NCBI GenBank assembly: GCA_030737835.1
Contig: CM060856.1
Coordinates: 310,001-374,000 of the forward strand
Source of the DNA: Acorus gramineus
Lineage: Eukaryota > Streptophyta > Magnoliopsida > Acorales > Acoraceae
DNA: 64,000 nt
Direction: 5' to 3'
A model generated the notes under the pieces. That model was given only the letters and a program-made list of their open reading frames with translations, made no database searches and was not told the DNA's origin. The translations under genes were made by a program, and so were the position numbers. Numbering within the stretch: position 1 is the first letter of the stretch; each line of letters begins with the position of its first letter. Shown here piece after piece: positions 10,535-24,390 of this stretch.

Positions 10535-13405
10535 TGTCACGCCCCAGGGCGGCCGTCCCCGGGACGCGGCAAGTGTATACATGATATCAGCAGTCTATAC
10601 AGGAGATCAATAAAATACTCTAAACAACAACTAAAATGACAACACATACGAAAGCAAGGTTGACATGATATATACAGATAGCGGAAGCTAAAAGACTGAG
10701 TCTGTAATTCAAAAACATACTACAGACTCGATACATAATCAACTGTCCTGTGAGAGCCAATATACACACATACATCCAAATAATATACAAACGGTGCCCA
10801 AGCACAAAAATATATACATACAATCGAAAGAAAGGATGCTGATGGCCTCTAACACTCGTGGGACGTGGCGCTGCTCCGCTACTGATGAAGTCTCTCGAGG
10901 AGCTCCTCCTTCAAGTCCGACTCAGTGATAACTGGAGAAAAATATATGCGAGGGGTGAGCCACACGCTCAGTGAATAGCACAACCCATGCATCACAATTA
11001 TATCAACCACAAATAAATAATCAAGCCTCAAAGTGGCAGGAACTACACAATCCAGTGGGTCGTTACATCGCCGACCCACCACACCCTCACCCCCACCCCT
11101 AAATATGGTGATATAGGATATTGGGACTGACTAGGCTGTTAGTCACCCTTGGTCCACCGATAGTCTCTCCTCCACTTCGTAGGTCGCTTGGCCACTCCCA
11201 CATTCAGCACAGTCCGAATCCACAATCAGGAGGTACCTACTGATGGGAGCCCTCTCACGGGACGGCCTTTCTAATGCTGGGGCAGTCTCTATACGGATCC
11301 AACGAAGGGAATAAAACAGCCTATCCATACGCATATGATCCACTCGGATCCGCCGACAACACATCTCAACAACTCTAATGTCATGAATTCTTCCGAATTC
11401 CTCCAGGGCGCATAACCAAGATGCGGGGAACATATATGATAATAATGAGGAAAAGACACCTTGGGAGGGCAACCTGAGGTCCCGTCATAGGACATCCCGA
11501 CAACCAAACAAGGAACACGGAGTACCCTAGCCCGGGTCTCAATGTTGACCTCGCAAGGCCCCCTTAATATTCCTTAAGGCATAACTAACAGACATATGCT
11601 CGCATTTAATTTAATAATTTAAACTAATAGGACGCATGCATAGGTCGAGGCATTCCTAACATGATAACAAGGTGACAGGATGCATGGCTCTTACACATAT
11701 CCTAAGGGTGCAAGTCCCTAACATACAAGATCTAGGGTAGCATGCATACTACATAACAATCATGCTTGCATGGATTACACATTACACAAGTTAATATTAA
11801 CCAAGGTGCCTCAAGGGAGGACGGTATACGCCCAAGTGCATATAGCGCCTCCCAACTGGGTTGGATTGCACCACTCACCAATAACCGGGTTGTCGCGCGA
11901 CAGTCCGTCAAGATCTGCAAGACATGGTAATCAACTCGGTGAGTAAAATACACAAATACCACAAAAATACATTAAAATACACAACACTCGGATAAGCGTA
12001 CATACGGCCTGTACGCCCACGAGTCCGAGCACCCCGACTCATTCCCAAACCCCCGGGCAGCCGTACGCACGGCCACCCGCCCCGGGCGCCCAGCCGAGCC
12101 CCGGTCCGCGCGCCCAGCGCACTGCCAAGCCCCCTGCCCGCATGCCAGGACACTCTGCTGAGCCCCCCGGGTGCACCGCGCGCTCACTGCGCCCCAGCGT
12201 AGCAACCCGCGTGCACACCCGCACGCCCTGCGCCCCAACGCCTCACCCCACGCGCACCACCGGCTCGCCTCACCGCGCACACACAGCACGCGCTGCGCCT
12301 CTGTGCAGCGCTCCGCGCGCACGCCTCCGCACGGCGCCCTGCGCGCAGCACCCGCACACGGCCCCGCGCGCACGCCCTCGCACGGCGCCCAGCGCGCAAC
12401 ACCTGCACACCCTTCTCAACCCGAGCGCACGCCCGCGCACACGCCCTCGCGCACGCGCGCAAGCCTTACCAGCATGCCCGACAGCGCCCTGCCCTGCGCC
12501 TGCCAGCCTGCCTGCCTTGCCTGCGCTGCCAGCCTACCCGAGACACCTTACCACCGCCCCGACGGCCACCAATGGCCTCCAACCGCCACCAACAGCCAAA
12601 ATCACCCTCCTAACATGCATCTAAGCAAGAAAAGGAAGGAAAGAAACCTCACCCAAGGAAGGAAAGGAAGGAAGGGAAGATCGGGTGCTCTTCGCGCACC
12701 GAAACACCTCCTCCAAGGCCACCACCACCAAGATCTCTTTCAGCCTTCAAAGTGGCTGAAATCAGAGGAGAAAAGAGGGCATTAGAGGGGGTCACACTTG
12801 AGGGAACTCGAATCTGAGACCACCGGAAGGTAGATCGGGAGCTCACCTACCTTTTCTCTTCTTAGGGTTTTTGGTTTCAAGCACCCTAGCTAGGTCTAAA
12901 TGTGGATTTAAAGAGAGGAGGGGAGAGAAATTTGGGTGGAGAAGATGATGAATAGTGGGGGGAGATATTTTTAGCTTCACTTATAAGTCAACACTCACTT
13001 AGATTAGGCTAAACTAGGTTTAGGGAGGATTAAGATTAGGTTTAACTGTGTTTGACCCTAGTCAACCCAACCACACTAAAATCCAAACCAATTTGACCAA
13101 GTCATGGGGCCCACTTTGACCAAGTCAAGTCTCCCAATGACTTCTCGCTCGGTCAAAACCCGGATATGCTTCGGAACTGTGAAATTCTAAAACGTTACCG
13201 GAATTCGATGAAATTTTCGTGAGTGGCTTGGAATGGCACCAGGACACATAATATGCAGTTAGATTTTCAATCGGAGTCCTCAAACTCAGGATGATATCTA
13301 ACAGGCCAAAATTTAGCGGTTCAGATTTAAAAACGAAAAAAAACTGAAAAACTGCCAGAATGTCCCAATGGTTACCAGAAGGCTAAAAGTGACACATATA
13401 TAACA
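10535..13405 (-). mobile_element. Solo LTR, family 1 subtype b (copy 2)
   Basis: A 2,871-bp unit, TGTCACGCCCC to ATATATAACA, with perfect target duplication GCAGC (10530-10534, 13406-13410). No internal coding region, primer site or second LTR is seen. The 3' end (GTGACACATATATAACA) is shared with copies 4 and 5. It is inserted in the left LTR of the 18-kb element, only 15 bp from the site used by copy 4 in the right LTR. Confidence 0.85.
12030..12560. repeat. CpG-dense core of solo LTR copy 2
   Basis: About 530 bp of GC-rich CGCGCAC-type sequence. It begins shortly after a conserved GTACATACGGCCTGTACG motif (near 11998) that also precedes the core in copy 5. Overlapping frames on both strands are chance frames. 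Confidence 0.75.
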
Positions 13406-15181
13406 GCAGCCACCTAGACTGAGCCACCTAGACGATTTGATGCATGCACAATCAAAACTATTCTTTCAAGTCAGCATGCGACAATTTTCATAAATCCCAT
13501 AATTTCCAATGCATACAATATATCCAAAATATCAACCTATATGATGATAACATGCTCATATGGTTCATACAAGATAGATTTCATAATCATAAAATAACAT
13601 GATGCTTTTCAAATAATATAGAGACATCCACTCACTTCCAGTCCACGCAATACAAACACTCGCACGTGCATGAACGCTACACACTCGCACGTAGATAACC
13701 TAGCATAACAATTATGCAATCAATAAATAAGAAAATCATTCAATCACGACCCAAACAACTGACAAACACCTTACAACAACACGAGGCCCATTAATCCTAA
13801 AAGCCCATACCTAATAGACATACAATCCGCAACTCACCTTAAAAGCCTAACAAAAATCCCAACTCCAAATAAATATTAAAATGTTCATATATTCACAATT
13901 ATCAGATAATCAGTATCCATTTAATTCATAAGGCCCACATAATCGATCAATCCTCGAATAAAATATTTAGACAAATAATCCACTACAACTCCAATGATCC
14001 ACTAAGGCTCCACTACAACTCCAATGATCCAAATAACTCAATCCAATCAATTTACATCCAAATAACAATAATATTCAATTAATATTCATTGATCCCACTA
14101 AACCAAATTATCGATTTAAGATCCAATTTGAGTCACCAGATCAATAAAATCATCAAAACCCATAAATCAAATTATACTCATTAAACATCTATTTGGGATC
14201 TCTTTAATCTCTAAAATTCATCAAACTTGGTCATGGAGCTAAATATTTAAATTCTAGGAAACTGCACAGAAATCTTTGAAAAGTCATAACTTTCTACCCG
14301 TAACTCCGAATTGGACGATTCATGATTCGTTGGAAAGATCTTTTCGAAACCTATTTCTGTTTGTGAAATACAATTTTCCCAGAAACGACTCTATCATAGT
14401 CAAAAACATGATTTAATGATCAGGTATACAATCAACCCGAAAATAACCCTTAAATCCCAAAACCAATAAATCTAGTTTGATCTTAAGAAATCCTTCGAGA
14501 TCCATTGAAATCTAATAAAAACATCATCTATTTAAAATCAATCAAACCCTAACCCTAATCCATCAACCTTCTTCCCTGAATAATCGATTGACACAATCAT
14601 CTCCTAACCAAAAATAAATTGAAACACTAAACAATAAAAATCAATAGAGAAAGATTTATCACCTTGATGTGCTCGACGGGTAGAGCTAGGTCATCACCAC
14701 CTTTCATGCCTCATGAGAATTCTGATGCAAACCCTAACCCAAAACGTGTTATATAAAAGGGGTTTTTACAAAATTACAAAACGACCTCTCAAGTATTACG
14801 GGTTTACAACGAGGTCTTTATCCGATTTACAGAAAGATCCCTATCCGATTTACAAACAGATCCCTGAAGCCTATTAAAAGGTATTCTGGATTCGCAACCA
14901 GATCCCTGGGCCCAATAACTTAACACAAAATCCTAAAAACATAATTTTTCGAACTCCGAATCTCACCAAATTTCAACCAAAATATCTTGAGACTATAAAG
15001 ATCTCCAAAAAAATATAAAATAAATACTTTCGCATCACTTTATAATTTTTATAATTATAAATCAAATTGGACCCATTTGGGCCTACCGCCAAATCAAAAA
15101 ATAAAATAATTAAATTTCAATTAAAATTTTTATTATATATTTAAAATAAATATATAAGGCTAAAAATACAGAGACGTTATA

Positions 15182-16706
15182 TTCTTCCCCCCTTAAAGGA
15201 ATTTAGTCCTCTAAATTCAAAGGAGAAACACAAAATAGAAGACATACGACATCCTATAATAACAAAACAATCATTCATCATACATTCAAACAATAAATGT
15301 ATGAGTCAGTTAATGAATCTGACACATACACGGCAATCACAACAAATACAGACAATGGTATAAGAATCCATCTTATATGCCGCAAACGATCAAACAAACA
15401 AATATATAAGTAAAACAACCAATGCACCACATTGAAATTCCAACTTATACTGAAACAAACAACATACAATGACAACATAACAAAACAATCATATAAGCTT
15501 GGTCCACAATGCTTCCGCTACACCAATCTGATATACAGTGACCCAAACGACAAGTGGATTAACTTATATGACATAGACAAAAACAATAAGACATTCACAA
15601 ATCACAACAATTACTGTATAGGTCAAACCCACCTACGCCCCACACTATAGGTGTTTTAACTTATACAATATAAGCAAGATCAACAATACACATAAATTGC
15701 ACACAATCATTTGTATAAGCTAAGCTTACCTATGTCCCATTCCACAGGCAATCCAATTTATACCATACATGCAATGACAAGAAAACAAATTAAGAAAAAC
15801 AATATTCATCCAAATTGTACAAGCCAGGTCCATTTACGTCCCATACCATAAATGGTCCAACTTGTACAACACAAAAGGGGCAATTATGACACTAATGACA
15901 TTCCTAACATTAGGAATAAAAATTAATTTACCACGATGCATATTCACGAATTTGATGTGTCTTTCACATCGCCATTAGAAACATAAATAACATTCTCGAA
16001 TGTTGCAAACACTTAGCCACGTATATCATTGAAAATAAATCTCAATATCTTTGGTGTGCTTTCCAACGTGCGCTTAATCCACCAAAATTTCACAATAACA
16101 AAACAAACAAATGGTTAGAATGCAAACCCTATATGCAATGCATCCTAACACACTCTAAGCCTATCCTTGGCTTCAAAGAGAATTCTCCTATAGGCCGCCT
16201 TAAGATCCGATAAGATAATTAAACATAAAAGATTACTCTAAGCTCCATAATAAAAATTCTAAGGTAACCAAAAGTCCCCAACCAGATTTTTCTATAGGAT
16301 AGCAAAACTTAATCTCCTTAGGTTATTCGAGTTTAGACCCTAAACTCAACAGGTCAACTAAGATGGTCAAAACCTACAGTCCGAGAGTTGAACCTACGCT
16401 CTGATACCACTTTGTATAAGAACCAGATAAAATACACTTACTCCATAACTCCAGAGGATAATTAAGCCCAAGTTTACAAGGAATTGTAAACCTAAGCTCT
16501 AAGCCAACTAATATATCCATAACCTACAATCCGAGGGTTGAACCTACGCTCTGATACCATTCTGTATCAGAGCCAGATAAAAATACATCTACTCTATGAC
16601 TCCAGAGGATAATTAAGCCCAAGCTTACAAGGAATCGTAAACCTAAGCACTAAGCCAACTAATATATCCATAACCTACAGTCCGAGGGTTGAACCTAGGC
16701 TCCGAT
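15182..16706 (-). other. Internal region of the 18-kb element, part 1
   Basis: Noncoding. It begins (+ strand) TTCTTCCCCCCTTAAAGG, the complement of the polypurine tract. At about 15490-15880 a ~115-bp motif (AAGCTTGGTCC / CAAGTTGTACC-like with a TACG(T/C)CCCA core) recurs in degenerate copies. At about 16400-16700 there are two ~150-bp tandem repeats that each contain a primer-site-like GCTCTGATACCA. No gag, protease, RT or integrase motif is visible in any frame. Confidence 0.65.
16400..16705. repeat. ~150-bp tandem repeats carrying primer-site-like sequence
   Basis: Units start at about 16400 and 16551. A third, interrupted by solo LTR copy 3, starts at about 16701 and resumes at 20463; it ends at the true primer site near 20609. 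Each unit carries CTCTGATACCA followed by a block with CTCCAGAGGATAATTAAGCC. At 16548-16573 the primer-like sequence lies in a perfect inverted repeat (10-bp arms, 6-bp loop). Confidence 0.75.
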
Positions 16707-19700
16707 TGTCACGCCCCAGGGCGGCCGTCCCCGAGACGTGGCAATAATAAAATATCAGCTATCAATATCTGAGGTCAATAAAGACTCCAACAACAACACA
16801 CAAGGTGGCAAAGCAAGGATAATGATAACTGACTGAAAAGCGGAAGCATAATATATAAACAATGTCTGTAAACCAAAAACATTATTACAGACTCGAATAC
16901 ACAATCACTGTCCTGTGAGAGCCAAGTCTAGACCAAAGAAAATACAACCTGTGCCACATGCACGATTTACAATATACATACAATGACTCTAGGACTGCTG
17001 ACAGCCTCGCACTCGCCACCCGCCGGAAGAACACTCCACGCCCATAAGACCACGCCACAGGAAAGCTCTAGCTCCACGCCCAACACTGCCCCTGAAAGGA
17101 AACAGTATGCGAGGGGTGAGCTACAAGCTCAGTGAGTGGCTGGAAACCAATCACCATACAACAGTTCAATACATAAACAATTTCCTTTCAAGGTAAACAT
17201 GGGTGGAAACCCATGGATAACAGGGTCACGCGGCGGCGCGACCAACCTCACCCTCACCCTCACTCCCGGAGGGAGACTCTTGGGACTTTTGGGGAGAGAC
17301 CATACCGTTGGTCGAGGAGACCTGGGATTACTGGTCCATACAACACTACTGGATCACCGACCTCACCCTCACCCTCACTCCCGAAGGGAGACTCTTGGGA
17401 CTTTTGGGGAGAGACCATACCGTTGGTCGAGGAGACCCAGGATTACTGGTCTACGCAACACTACTGGATCATCTACATCGAGATAACTGCCCAACGATGT
17501 CTTTGAACATCGATACGAGACCGAACCCAACAACTATGGGAACGGACGAACAACGAATGGGTCACGAGGCGACGTGTCTTCACCTCATCCTCACCCTCAC
17601 TCCCGAAGGGAGACTCTTGGGACTTTTGGAAGAGACTTAGACTGCTCTACACCCTTGGTCCACCGGTAGCCCTTTCCCCGGGTAGTCACTACCTGGTATA
17701 CTCCCACGATCAGTACGCTTCCGAACGCCTCGGTGGTACCTACGGATGGGAGCCCTCTGTCAGGACAGCTTTTTCAACGCCGGAAAGTTCCTACATCGGA
17801 TCCAACGAAGGGGAGAACGATTCCACGCTCGCAATATCATTCGTTAACTCTCTCCCGGGTAGCCTCTACCTGGTACACTCCCACGATCAGTACGCTCCCG
17901 AACGCATCGGTGGTACCTACGGATGGGAGCCCTCTGTCAGAACAGCTACAACCCGGCCCTCTTCAACACGGACGACATTGGGAGTAAACATTCCATGTTC
18001 GCAAAGCGAACCCATGGAAAGCAACTACTCTCGATAATCACTTATCGAGATATCGAATACTACTATACTCCCACACCGTTGCGTCGCTCGGACACAGGGG
18101 GGGTGTCACGCCCCAACTACCGGCTTAACAATCCGATAAGATAATGAATTCTCCTGAATTCCAAACGAGTGCATCGCTCGGATGCACGGGGCGATTACAT
18201 CGCTAGCGCTCTAACTAATAAGGTACAACCCGACAGCGGGTCATACCCACGCCTATCCCAGATAGGCCTATCAGTTTTTAACATGCGCATATAAATATAT
18301 CCAGGAGAATTTTATATCTAGCTATGTGCATGAACCATATGCACAATCATCTAATAATTATAGGGACACTCCCTAACATGGATTTACATCATAATAATTC
18401 ATACAACATGCATACATGTCATTACTCACATAAGCACACAAGGCCTAACTTAAGCGTGCGTTAAATATCTCCAACTTAAAAGAAAGGGGCAAGCGCGATC
18501 TAGCGCACTAACAGGTGCATTCCAATTTTCCAAACGAACCTGAGTCGAGTCGAAAATCGCATCTACTTACTCAGTTCGTTCAGAGGGAGAGGGCGGGAGA
18601 GATCATCATCTCATGAAGTTGGTCATAGCTTTGCCCCATTAGATTGGGCGCAATAACCATACCACGCCCTCGAGTCTTATCGCAAGAAAATATTAGGCAG
18701 GTGCCCGTTATTAACCCAGACTTATTCATGTTCGATATTCCAATTAATATGGTGGGAGTAGTATTACCATACTACCTAAGGCATGCCATATTCTATACAT
18801 CCATACACATTTCAAAAATACATGCCCATACTAGAGGGGCGCATGCAACACAATCATTCATACATGGATACAATACATGTATATAAGCCTAGCATGCGAG
18901 ATATCTACATATTATAGCTTAAGCATGGCCATACTACTTATCTAGACAAGTAGTATAGCTAGGGGGCCCCATCGATGCGCGACGCACGTCTACGCGCGTC
19001 GAGCGCATCCCGAGAGGGGGGGGATTGGATCGAACCACTCACCGATACCCGATCGCCGCGCGTCCGGTCTACGAGATCTGCAAAACACAACCAATGATCC
19101 ATAATTAAATTATGGAACCTCCTATCACACATAATCTTACTTCATGAAGACCCTAACCCTTGATACTTCCATATTATCACCCAAGACACATGCAACCAAC
19201 TCCTTGACACTCAACCAAGCAAAACTGCTAAACCTGCTGCAACCAGCCCTACTAATTGGTCTTCACAGCACCCAATACACTTCCACAAATTATGAAATAA
19301 ATCATGCACATTCTATGATATGCTGGGATCATAATCCATCAAGACATTAGAAGCTAATTTTGCCTCTACAAGCCCGCAACAAATCATTTCCCGAAGTAGG
19401 TCAATTCCTACGCGAATCTGCACAAGTCATGCAAAACTGGTTCTAACTTACACCACAGATATCATAATGACCCCAAATTTCATATATAACATCTAGACAC
19501 ATAGCTGATCAAATCATAAGAAGACATAATCCTACAAATATGCCTCTAAATACTAGATTCACTGAGATCTTTAAAAGACAGTGAGCTGCCTTACCGAAAC
19601 AGGGGGAGAGAAATGGGGAGATGCGGGGTTATCGACACACCCATGACCACCTCAACCACCACCACCACTACCACCATCTCTTCAGCCTCTCCACCAGCCC

Positions 19701-20457
19701 TTCTTGGCAGAAAACAGGGGTGCAAGGGCATGAGAAGGGGATTGAGAGAAGAGAAACAACAACAACAACACATGCTCACCTTTTCTCACCCTTTCTCACT
19801 CTTTCTTGAGCTTCTTCTTCATCCTTTCCTCCATTAACAACACACACACAACCAAAAAAACAGAGAGGGAGAGGGAGACGAGAGTGAGAGGGAGTGAGAG
19901 GTTTCCACAAAGGGGGGTTTTAAATGGAGATAAAGTGAGTTGGTGGGGGGGGACAAGACCAAATCGTCCCTGACCAGAAATTCTGGACGTGCTTCACTAG
20001 AACAGCCATAACTTCCACGATATAGCTCCGAATCGCACAATTCAAAATCCTTTGGAAAGCCAAGACAATTATCTACAACTTTCATGTTTATGCTAAGATC
20101 AAATAACCCCTCCAGCTATTCCGAAATGAGAGCTAAACATTGAACAGGGCTGCTGCCAGAATTTTTCATCCCCGGTGTATACTTGGAAAAATACCCATAA
20201 CTTTTACTACATGAATCCAGTTCTACGAAAGCTAACTCAAAACTGAGAATCTCATGATAAAATCATATTTAAACCTCTTCATCTTAGATTTTAACAAAAT
20301 TAAATCCAAATACCAAATCGGAAATACATAACTTCTAGGAGAAAAATTATGTAGCCAAATTTTTTATCAGAGCGCTCCAACTCCTGCAAGTGGCTAAAAG
20401 CTAAAATTTTAGTGACTCCGATCAAAAAATAAGGCTCCAAATGATACAGGCATAACA
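16707..20457 (-). mobile_element. Solo LTR, family 1 subtype a (copy 3)
   Basis: A 3,751-bp unit, TGTCACGCCCC to GGCATAACA, with perfect target duplication CCGAT (16702-16706, 20458-20462). Its 5' half matches copy 1, with the same internal tandem blocks at 17250-17640 and 17700-17950, and so does its 3' end. It has the 18957-19025 GC block and G-run seen at 2035-2100 in copy 1, but lacks the long CpG-dense core. It landed inside a primer-site-like repeat of the 18-kb element. No coding capacity. Confidence 0.85.
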
Positions 20458-20462
20458 CCGAT

Positions 20463-20620
20463 ACAACTCTGTATCAGAGCCAAATAAAAAATACGTCTAC
20501 TCCATAACTCCAGAGGATAATTAAGCCCAAGCTTACAGGGATCGTAAACCTAAGCTCTAAGCCAACTAATATATCCATAACCTACAGTCCGAGGGTTGAA
20601 CCTAGGCTCTGATACCATTC
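20463..20620 (-). promoter_or_regulatory. Leader repeat and primer-binding site of the 18-kb element
   Basis: On the minus strand the sequence next to the 5' LTR reads TGGTATCAGAGCCTAGG (20601-20617), complementary to the 3' end of plant initiator-Met tRNA. Three bases separate it from the LTR at 20621. This fixes the orientation as minus. The rest is the last ~150-bp tandem unit described at 16400. Confidence 0.8.
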
Positions 20621-22428
20621 TGTAACGCCCCAGGATCCATCGGCCCCGTTTTGAAGCGTGAAATCCGGTTGCGTTAACTAAATTCCTCGAATCTCAGAGT
20701 TCTATATATATATATATATATATATATTTTATCCAGAGAACATACGAATACATCCCATAATTATACATATATTGTCAAGGCTAAAATCCAACACAAATTC
20801 AATATACATCGGGAACAACTAAATTATATATATCCACACTATCATACATATGGGTCCTCTACATGCCAAAGAAATGACCAACACATTTTACACAAGTCTA
20901 GTGCTCCGAAAATAAAATACGAGCTTCAAACTCCAACGCCTTAACGAGATCGACAACCACCAACAGCTAATCTGAAAGGTTGGGAAGAGAGAGGGATGAG
21001 CTACCACACGCTCAGTGAATGGACACAAGTGTCCCAATAATATATTATACTTCAAAATAATCAGTTAAAAAGTGTATATGGAACAATTGTTGTAATATAA
21101 AGCAAAGCTTATAATAAAGAAGCCATTTAAAACATTCAAGGATATAATAACATTTCTCTTTCGAATAAAATATGATGTCATAAAAATCTTCTCATGATTT
21201 CAAACTACATGATGTAATGAATGCAACGGACACGCATGCCCGCTTTCCACGACACCTAGCCGCAGAGATTTCACTTTGGAAATCGGGCCATGTAGACATA
21301 ACCACCTAGACTTGGCTCAAATTTAGACCGCAGCCACCTAGAATGAGCCTGTCACGCCCCAGGGCGGCCGTCCCCGGGACGCGGCAGGTGTATATATCAT
21401 ATCAGGAGCCTACACATGAGGTCAAATACATATACTCTAAACCACAAATAAAAATGACAACATAGATAAAACAAGGCTGACATAATATATACACAATATA
21501 GCGGAAGCTAAAAACTGAGTCTGTAATCAAAACATATTACAGACTCGATACACAATCATACGTCCTGTGAGAGCCAATATACATAGCAACAACTGAATAT
21601 ATACAGACGCGTGCCAAGCACGGAAATAAAATACATACAGCCAAGAAAAGGGATGCTGATAGCCTCTGGCACTCGCGGAACGTGGCGCTGCTCCGCTACT
21701 GAAGAAATCCCTCGGAAAGCTCCAACTGCTGCTCTGGCTCTAGCTCAGGCTCAGTGACCACTGGGGAAAAACATATGCGAGGGGTGAGCCACACGCTCAG
21801 TGAACGGCACAACCCATGCATCACAGACAATATTGACCATAACATATTAATCCAGCTATTCGTCCCGCCTCTAAGGGGCAGGAACAACATAAACATTAAT
21901 CCATCTTAAACCACAATTTCCATAACCCATATCATACCCTCACCTTCACCCCTCAACAGGGGACTCAGGATGTTGGGACTAACAATCAACCATAAACAAA
22001 ACCAGCGGATCGCTCATCGCCAACCCACCACACCCTCACCCTCACCTTTCCAAAGGTGACATAGGATTTTGGGACTGACTAGGCTGTTGGTCACCCTTAG
22101 TCCACCGATAGTCTCTCCTCCACTCCGTAGGCCGCTTGGTCTCCACCCACAACTTCAGCACAGTCCGTCACAAATATCGGGAGGCGCCTACTGATGTGGG
22201 TCCTCCGAAGGACGACCTTTCTAACGCTGGAGGTAGCCTCTACCGGATCCAACGCAGGGAACAGAACAGCCTATCCATACGCATATGATCCACTCGGATC
22301 CGTCGACAACACATCTCACCACTCAAATGTCATGAACTCTTCAGAGTTCCTCCAAGGTGCATATCCAAGATGCGGGGAAAATAGTACAATCAAAAGTAGT
22401 GTTGGAATATCATTGGGGGAAAGAAACT

Positions 22429-22724
22429 CGGGAGGGCGGCGTGAGTTCCTGATACAGGATACCCCGACAACCAAACAAGGAACACGGAGTACCCTAACAC
22501 GGGTCTCACCGCTGTCCTCACAAGGCCCCTCCCCTATAATATTCACTACTCATGCTAATAATCATACCAAACATATAACATTTCTTATAATATTATTGGG
22601 ACTAGAAACCTTGGGAGAGCAGCATGAGGTCCCGATACAGGACATCCAGACAACCAAACAAGGAACACGGAGTACCCTAACACGGGTCTCACCGCTGTCC
22701 TCGCAAGGCTCCTCCCGATAATAT
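22429..22724. repeat. ~177-bp tandem duplication in solo LTR copy 4
   Basis: Two successive copies of a block containing GACAACCAAACAAGGAACAC and CACGGGTCTCACCGCTGTCC, starting near 22436 and 22613. Copies 2 (near 11465) and 5 (near 52915) carry only one such block. Confidence 0.8.
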
Positions 22725-23164
22725 TACCTAAGGCATGCGATTTAACATACACTAGCATTTAATTTAATAAATTAACTAGTAGGACGCATACACAGGTCGA
22801 GGTTTCCTAACATGAAACAGGAGACATGGTGCATGGCTCATACACATATTCTAATGGTGCAAGTCCCTAACATGCAAAGTCTAGGGTAGCATGCATTCTA
22901 CAATTTAATCATACAAGCATGGATTACATATTACTGCAGGTTAATATTCATCCACGGTGCCCCAGGAGAGGTCGGTATACGCCCAAGTGCGTATAACACC
23001 TCTCTACTGGGTTGGATTGTCCCACTCACCAGTATCTGGGTCGTCGCGCGACCGCCCGTCTAGATCTGCAAGATAGACATTCAATATGGTGAGTTAAACT
23101 CCACAAATACTACAAAATACCCCAAACACACAAAACCCACAACTAAACACCTAACACTCGGGCA

Positions 23165-24390
23165 AACGTGCATACGACCCGCACGCACGCTAACCCGAGC
23201 ACTCCGGCTACCACCCGCACGGCCGGCAACCACCCGCACGGCCGCTCGACCGCCCGGGTGCACCGCCGCGCCTCGGCCCGCGCACTCCGCGCACCGCCGG
23301 ACCCCTACCCACCGCCGAGACACACCGCCGAGCTTCCCGGGTGTACCGCGCTCCCCCTGCGCCCCAGCGCAGCCGCCCGCGCACACCCCGCACGCCATCG
23401 CTGGCCCGCGAGCACCCCGCACGCCCCGCGCGCAGCGTCTCGCCCCGCGCGCCCGCGCGCAGCGTCTCGCCCCGCGCGCACCCCGCGCGCATCTCCAGCC
23501 CCCCATCCGCATGCACTCCGCGCGCACCTACCACCCTCTAACCGCACGCACCACCCCGCACGCCACCCGCTCGCATCCACTGCACCCCCCGAGCGCACGC
23601 CCTCGCGCGATCGGAAAACTGGTGCCCTGCTGCCTGCCGCGCGCCCGAGTGCCCTGCGCCCCATGCGCAGCACCCGCGTGCGCCCTGCCCTCACGGCCAT
23701 CACCTCCAGCACCCGGTACCCGCGGCCCAGTGCCTGGTGCTCAGCGCCCAGCACCCGGGACCCTCACCCAGCGTCCACGCGCACGCCCGCACAGCACGCA
23801 CTCAGCGCGCCTGCCAGTCTGCGCGCGCCTCTGCCCGCACTGCCTGCCTGCGCGCGTCGCTGAGTGGCCCGAGCCCTGTTCGCCTACCCACCTGGGCACT
23901 GTCCGCCTGGCACCCGAGCACCACTGCCAGCCGCCCGAGCATGGCCTGCCCAGCCGGCCTGCCCGCAGCCACCCGAGCCCAACACTCCCTGCCGCACGCC
24001 TCCCCCTGCACCCCCCGAGCGCACGCCCGCGCGCGCACCCGCACGCACGCGCTCGCGCGCCCAGCAAACTGGTGCACCTGCTCCCAGCCTACCCGAGCTA
24101 GCCAGCGCTCAGCACCCCCGCTCGCCCAGCACGCCCAACGCCTGCAGCACCACCCGAGCGCACGCCGCGCGCACGCCTGCGCGCACGCACCCGCGCGCCC
24201 GGCCACCTGGTGTCCCACGCCGCTGCGCCTGCTGCCAGCGCTCCCGGAACAGCCACCCCACTGCCCGAGACCATCCCCCACCCATACCCGAGACCACCTC
24301 TACCACCACCCACCGACCTCCGACCACCTCCACCGCCCTCCGACGGCCACCCACAGCCGCCGACCTCCACCCAACCCCAAAATCCACCTC
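23165..24390. repeat. CpG-dense core of solo LTR copy 4
   Basis: About 1.2 kb of CGCGCAC/GCCCGC-rich sequence, the longest core in the window. Long overlapping frames on both strands reflect the lack of AT-rich stop codons; none has a recognisable domain or a composition like a real protein (almost only Ala, Arg, Pro, Ser, Thr, His on one strand). Confidence 0.75.

Larger units (their letters stand above)
9832..15181 (-). repeat. 3' LTR of the 18-kb element (interrupted)
   Basis: This left LTR pairs with 20621-27837. It is split by the solo LTR at 10535-13405 (duplication GCAGC). After removing that insert and one target copy it is about 2,474 bp. Much of the flanking sequence is nearly identical to the other LTR, including the block starting GATTTGATGCAT after each insertion. 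Confidence 0.85.

Noticed and set aside
16547..16573. Possible tRNA-like sequence (TGGTATCAGAGC and its complement)
   Set aside because: Only the 3' end of initiator-Met tRNA is matched, as expected of primer-binding sites; no cloverleaf.
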